DNA from: Algoriphagus machipongonensis
Lineage (GTDB): Bacteria > Bacteroidota > Bacteroidia > Cytophagales > Cyclobacteriaceae
Assembly (NCBI RefSeq): GCF_000166275.1
Contig: NZ_CM001023.1
Coordinates: forward strand, 4,446,501 to 4,510,500
Reading direction: 5' to 3'
DNA: 64,000 nt
Made by a program: the position numbers and the translations under genes. Under the pieces are notes generated by a model, which saw nothing but the letters and a program-made list of their open reading frames with translations, searched no databases and was not told the origin of the DNA. Shown here piece after piece: positions 61,192-64,000 of the stretch; the first letter of the stretch is position 1; each line of letters starts with the position of its first letter.

Positions 61192-62600
61192 ACGGCGTTC
61201 AATTTTTGTCTTGAATTCATCCACTCTGCTATTTTTGGAACCAGACGATCAATATCACCTGCACCTAGAGTCACCAATATTTCAGGATTGGACTTCGCTA
61301 AATAATCCATCAACCCTTCTTTGCTGACAATCACCTTTTCCTTTGCCTGAATATTTTCAAGAAGCATTTCTGATGAAACACCGGGGATTGGTAATTCTCT
61401 GGCTGGGTAGATATCCAATAACACTACCTCATCTGCTAAGGATAAACTTTCGGAAAAGCCCTCCGCAAAATCACGTGTTCTGGAATATAAATGAGGCTGG
61501 AAAATCACGGTCAGCTTACTTGCCGGATACATGGCAATCACGGAACTCAAACAAGCTCTGATTTCCTCAGGATGATGTGCATAATCATCGATATAGACCA
61601 GTTGCTCACGATTCACATGGATTTCAAACCTTCTTTTCACACCTTTAAAACTGCCTAAGCCTTTTTTCACTTGTTCATCACTCACTCCCTGCTCAATGGC
61701 AATCGCAATGGCTGCCAACGCATTTTCCACGTTATGAAAGCCCGGAATAAACAATTCCAAACCTTTGATTACTTTGTCTCCATCGACATAATCAAATAAG
61801 AAAGACCCTGCTTTCGCTTGTATATTTTCGGCTCTAATTCCTTCAGACCTCAGGCCATATTTCCTTGTCACTATTTTGGGTAAACGGCTTTCACCAAGTC
61901 TATCAGCTGCATTGAATTGTATAAAAAGCTTTCCTTTTTTATCAATCAGTTTGGTAAACTCTCCAAAGCCTTCCAGAATAGTATTTTCATCCCCATAGAT
62001 ATCCAGGTGGTCCGCGTCTGTACTTGTAATGATCGCTTCATTTGGATGTAGCCTCAGGAAGGATCTATCAAATTCATCCGCTTCCACCACGACGACGCTT
62101 TTTTCTTTGGACTTCTTGTCTCCCAGAATCAAATTGCTCTGGTAGTTTTGCGTAATTCCGCCCAAGAAAGCTGCTACTGGCTTACCACCATCTTTCAGCA
62201 GATGTGCGATTAAGGAAGAAGTGGTCGTTTTTCCATGGGTTCCCGCCACTGCAATGGTGTAGAAATTACGGGTCACCATTCCCAATACTTCAGATCTCTT
62301 TTTCAGAGAATATCCCTTGCTGGTGAAGTAATTGAGCTGAATACTTTCCTTCGGTAGTGCAGGAGTCCAAACGATGAGGCTATTCTTTTGAGCATCTTTC
62401 AAGTCAGCTGGAATAGATTCCAGGGTATCCTCAAAAGTCACAGGCATTCCCTCATTGATCAGAGCGTCTGTCAATGCGGAAGGTGTTCGGTCATATCCCG
62501 ACACTGCATACCCCTCGTGCTGGAACCAACGAGCCAAGGCACTCATGCCTATGCCGCCAATTCCTAAGAAGTAAACCCTATGTATCCCTTCGAAACTCAT
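61188..62600 (-). CDS. murC: UDP-N-acetylmuramate-L-alanine ligase
   Basis: The 470-aa cytoplasmic ligase adds L-alanine to UDP-MurNAc using ATP. It has an N-terminal Rossmann-like segment (VYFLGIGGIGMSALARW), the ATP-binding P-loop AGTHGKTTTSSLIAHLL, and the C-terminal YIDDYAHHPEEIRACL, HLYSRTRDF. It overlaps both murG and ftsQ by four bases (ATGA), so the cluster is translationally coupled. Confidence 0.95.
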   Translation of the reverse strand: MSFEGIHRVYFLGIGGIGMSALARWFQHEGYAVSGYDRTPSALTDALINEGMPVTFEDTLESIPADLKDAQKNSLIVWTPALPKESIQLNYFTSKGYSLKKRSEVLGMVTRNFYTIAVAGTHGKTTTSSLIAHLLKDGGKPVAAFLGGITQNYQSNLILGDKKSKEKSVVVVEADEFDRSFLRLHPNEAIITSTDADHLDIYGDENTILEGFGEFTKLIDKKGKLFIQFNAADRLGESRLPKIVTRKYGLRSEGIRAENIQAKAGSFLFDYVDGDKVIKGLELFIPGFHNVENALAAIAIAIEQGVSDEQVKKGLGSFKGVKRRFEIHVNREQLVYIDDYAHHPEEIRACLSSVIAMYPASKLTVIFQPHLYSRTRDFAEGFSESLSLADEVVLLDIYPARELPIPGVSSEMLLENIQAKEKVIVSKEGLMDYLAKSNPEILVTLGAGDIDRLVPKIAEWMNSRQKLNAV

Positions 62601-63679
62601 GCAACCAGTTTTTCTATTTCTTTTCGAATGGCATTTGCCGCATCCGGCTTTGCCAATTGTTTCATATTTATTCCCAATGTCTCTACCGTTTGAGGGTTAG
62701 ACATCAGTTCATCAATTTTCATCTTCAACTCCCCTACAGCATCTTTATCCTTCAAAAGCCACGCAGCCTCGTGATTGACATAGGCCATGGCGTTTTTTGT
62801 CTGATGATCCTCTGCCACATTGGGCGATGGAATGAAAATCACTGGCTTTCCAACCAAGGAAAGTTCAGACACTGATAAGGCACCTGCCCGAGAGACGATT
62901 ACATCAGCCACAGCATAAGCCAAATCCATTTCGCGGATAAACTCTCTCAAATGAATATGGGGTAATCCAGCAGCTTCTGTTTTTTCCAGCATATCCTTGA
63001 AATAATATTTCCCGCACTGCCATAAAACCTGATAACCTTCCTTCTGAAGCTTCTTCATGTCTTTTAAAACTGCCTGGTTTAAGGTCCTTGCTCCCAAGGA
63101 TCCTCCCAAAACCAAAATGGTCTTCTTCCCCTCTTCCAGTTTGAAGTGACTACATCCCTTCTCTCGTTTCCCATCTAAATCCAAAATATCCTTTCGAACA
63201 GGGTTACCTGTATAGGCGATTTTTTCTCCAGGGAAAAAGCGATCCATCTCAGGATAGGCCACACAAATTTTATTGGCCTTTTTAGCCAAAATCTTGTTGG
63301 TAAGACCAGCATAGGAATTTTGCTCCTGAACGAGTGTAGGTATCCCCTTACTTTGTGCGGCATATAAAACCGGACCACTAGCATACCCTCCTACTCCTAC
63401 AACCACATCTGGTCTGAATTCCTTCACAATCTTTCTGGCTTTCAACAAGCTTTGCAGCAACTTGAAAGGGAATTTTAGATTTTCTAAAGTCAACTTTCTC
63501 TGCAATCCTGCCACAGGCAATCCCACAATTTGGTATCCCTCCTCTGGCACTTTTTGCATTTCCATTTTGCCTAAAGCACCGACAAATAGAATTTCGCTGT
63601 CTGGATAAGACTCTTTCCAGGCATTGGCAATGGCGATCGCTGGGTAGATATGTCCCCCAGTTCCTCCTCCACTGATCAT
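62597..63679 (-). CDS. murG: UDP-N-acetylglucosamine-N-acetylmuramyl-(pentapeptide) pyrophosphoryl-undecaprenol GlcNAc transferase
   Basis: The 360-aa GT28 transferase makes lipid II from lipid I at the inner face of the membrane. Motifs are GGGTGGHIYPAIAIA at the start, VGGYASGPVLYAAQ, VLGGSLGARTLN and SRAGALSVSELSLVGKPVIF. The ATG at 63679 is the only plausible start in its frame before the ftsW stop. It lies 28 bases after ftsW. Confidence 0.95.
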   Translation of the reverse strand: MISGGGTGGHIYPAIAIANAWKESYPDSEILFVGALGKMEMQKVPEEGYQIVGLPVAGLQRKLTLENLKFPFKLLQSLLKARKIVKEFRPDVVVGVGGYASGPVLYAAQSKGIPTLVQEQNSYAGLTNKILAKKANKICVAYPEMDRFFPGEKIAYTGNPVRKDILDLDGKREKGCSHFKLEEGKKTILVLGGSLGARTLNQAVLKDMKKLQKEGYQVLWQCGKYYFKDMLEKTEAAGLPHIHLREFIREMDLAYAVADVIVSRAGALSVSELSLVGKPVIFIPSPNVAEDHQTKNAMAYVNHEAAWLLKDKDAVGELKMKIDELMSNPQTVETLGINMKQLAKPDAANAIRKEIEKLVA

Positions 63680-63707
63680 GATGCGATATGTTCTCTTGGT
63701 TTCGATA

Positions 63708-64000
63708 TTAGGCTGTTTTTAATCTTGATTTATTGAGCGTAGACACGCTACCAATTTCTTCGTCCTGATGATCACCTCGGCTGACAGACAGAATAATCCC
63801 TAATGAAATTCCTGTAAATACCAGTGAGGTTCCCCCCATACTGAGCAGTGGCAACGGTAAACCTGTAATGGGTCCTAATCCAACTGCCACGGCCATATTG
63901 ACCAATGCTTGAATGACCAGAGCAAAACTCAAACCTGCCGAAAGCAATCCACCAAATGCTTTGTTGGAATTGGCTACGATGCGCATGCCTCGGTAGAGCA
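63708..64000 (-). CDS. ftsW: Cell division protein FtsW (5' partial)
   Basis: The frame is open to the window end, so the gene's 5' part lies beyond 64000. The visible C-terminal part (LYRGMRIVANSNKAFG, LVIQALVNMAVAVGLGP, PLPLLSMGGTSLVFTG) is the conserved SEDS-family membrane region that polymerises septal glycan. The C-terminal tail is hydrophilic. Confidence 0.92.
   Translation of the reverse strand, partial: LYRGMRIVANSNKAFGGLLSAGLSFALVIQALVNMAVAVGLGPITGLPLPLLSMGGTSLVFTGISLGIILSVSRGDHQDEEIGSVSTLNKSRLKTA

Overview
The window reads as a Bacteroidota chromosome, most likely order Cytophagales near Algoriphagus/Cyclobacteriaceae. The evidence is the gliding ABC genes gldA-gldF-gldG, ASPIC/UnbV and six-bladed-propeller lipoproteins, DUF4290 beside murA, Tat-exported oxidoreductase/isomerase pairs, A/T-rich promoters of the TATCTTTA or TATNCTTTG type, and few clear Shine-Dalgarno sites. 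No rRNA, tRNA, CRISPR array, integrase or transposase was seen.

Layout. 1-4.9 kb: end of a large FG-GAP/ASPIC surface protein and a vanadium haloperoxidase lipoprotein. 5-10.2 kb: trehalose synthesis (fused TPS-TPP), a cell-wall amidase and a GH15 enzyme. 10.5-11.6 kb: propeller lipoprotein. 11.8-19.3 kb: housekeeping block (nadD, gmk, ECF sigma factor and a small Cys-rich partner, lipid A-type acyltransferase, UvrD/PcrA helicase, DUF4290, murA). 19.4-22.9 kb: GT61 glycosyltransferase, sugar-acid dehydratase and SDR. 22.9-23.6 kb: hairpin-rich repeats, then a lipoprotein. 24.5-30.5 kb: an A/T-rich accessory island. 30.6-35.2 kb: Nif3-like protein, a second repeat array, and a GMC oxidoreductase with its small subunit. 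35.4-48.1 kb: DinB, M20 peptidase, GH25 lysozyme, two convergent sulfatases, Na/Pi transporter, Gfo/Idh/MocA and TIM-barrel pair, VOC proteins and small enzymes. 48.2-52.8 kb: dnaN and gldG-gldF-gldA. 52.9-57.3 kb: thioredoxin-like protein, SDR, M20D amidohydrolase, purine nucleoside phosphorylase, FMN reductase. 57.3-64 kb: division and cell-wall cluster ftsW-murG-murC-ftsQ-ftsA-ftsZ, read on the minus strand.

The most interesting part is the island at 24.5-30.5 kb. It carries a Gabija-like anti-phage pair (OLD-family ATPase/TOPRIM nuclease plus UvrD-like helicase) and a protein with a gamma-glutamylcyclotransferase-like start. It sits beside a second unit with a small lipoprotein. Both units begin with the same roughly 270-285 bp leader, running up to the start codon and containing conserved stems, and both end with the same roughly 75-80 bp tail. 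This gives a leader-cargo-tail, leader-cargo-tail layout that resembles exchangeable gene cassettes.

Two genes are broken by what looks like one missing base each: the helicase (near 27776-27779) and ftsA (near 59789). ftsA is normally essential and its break falls inside the ATP-binding DIGGGTTD motif, so base-level sequence errors are a serious possibility for both. MurA has Asp in place of the fosfomycin-target Cys.
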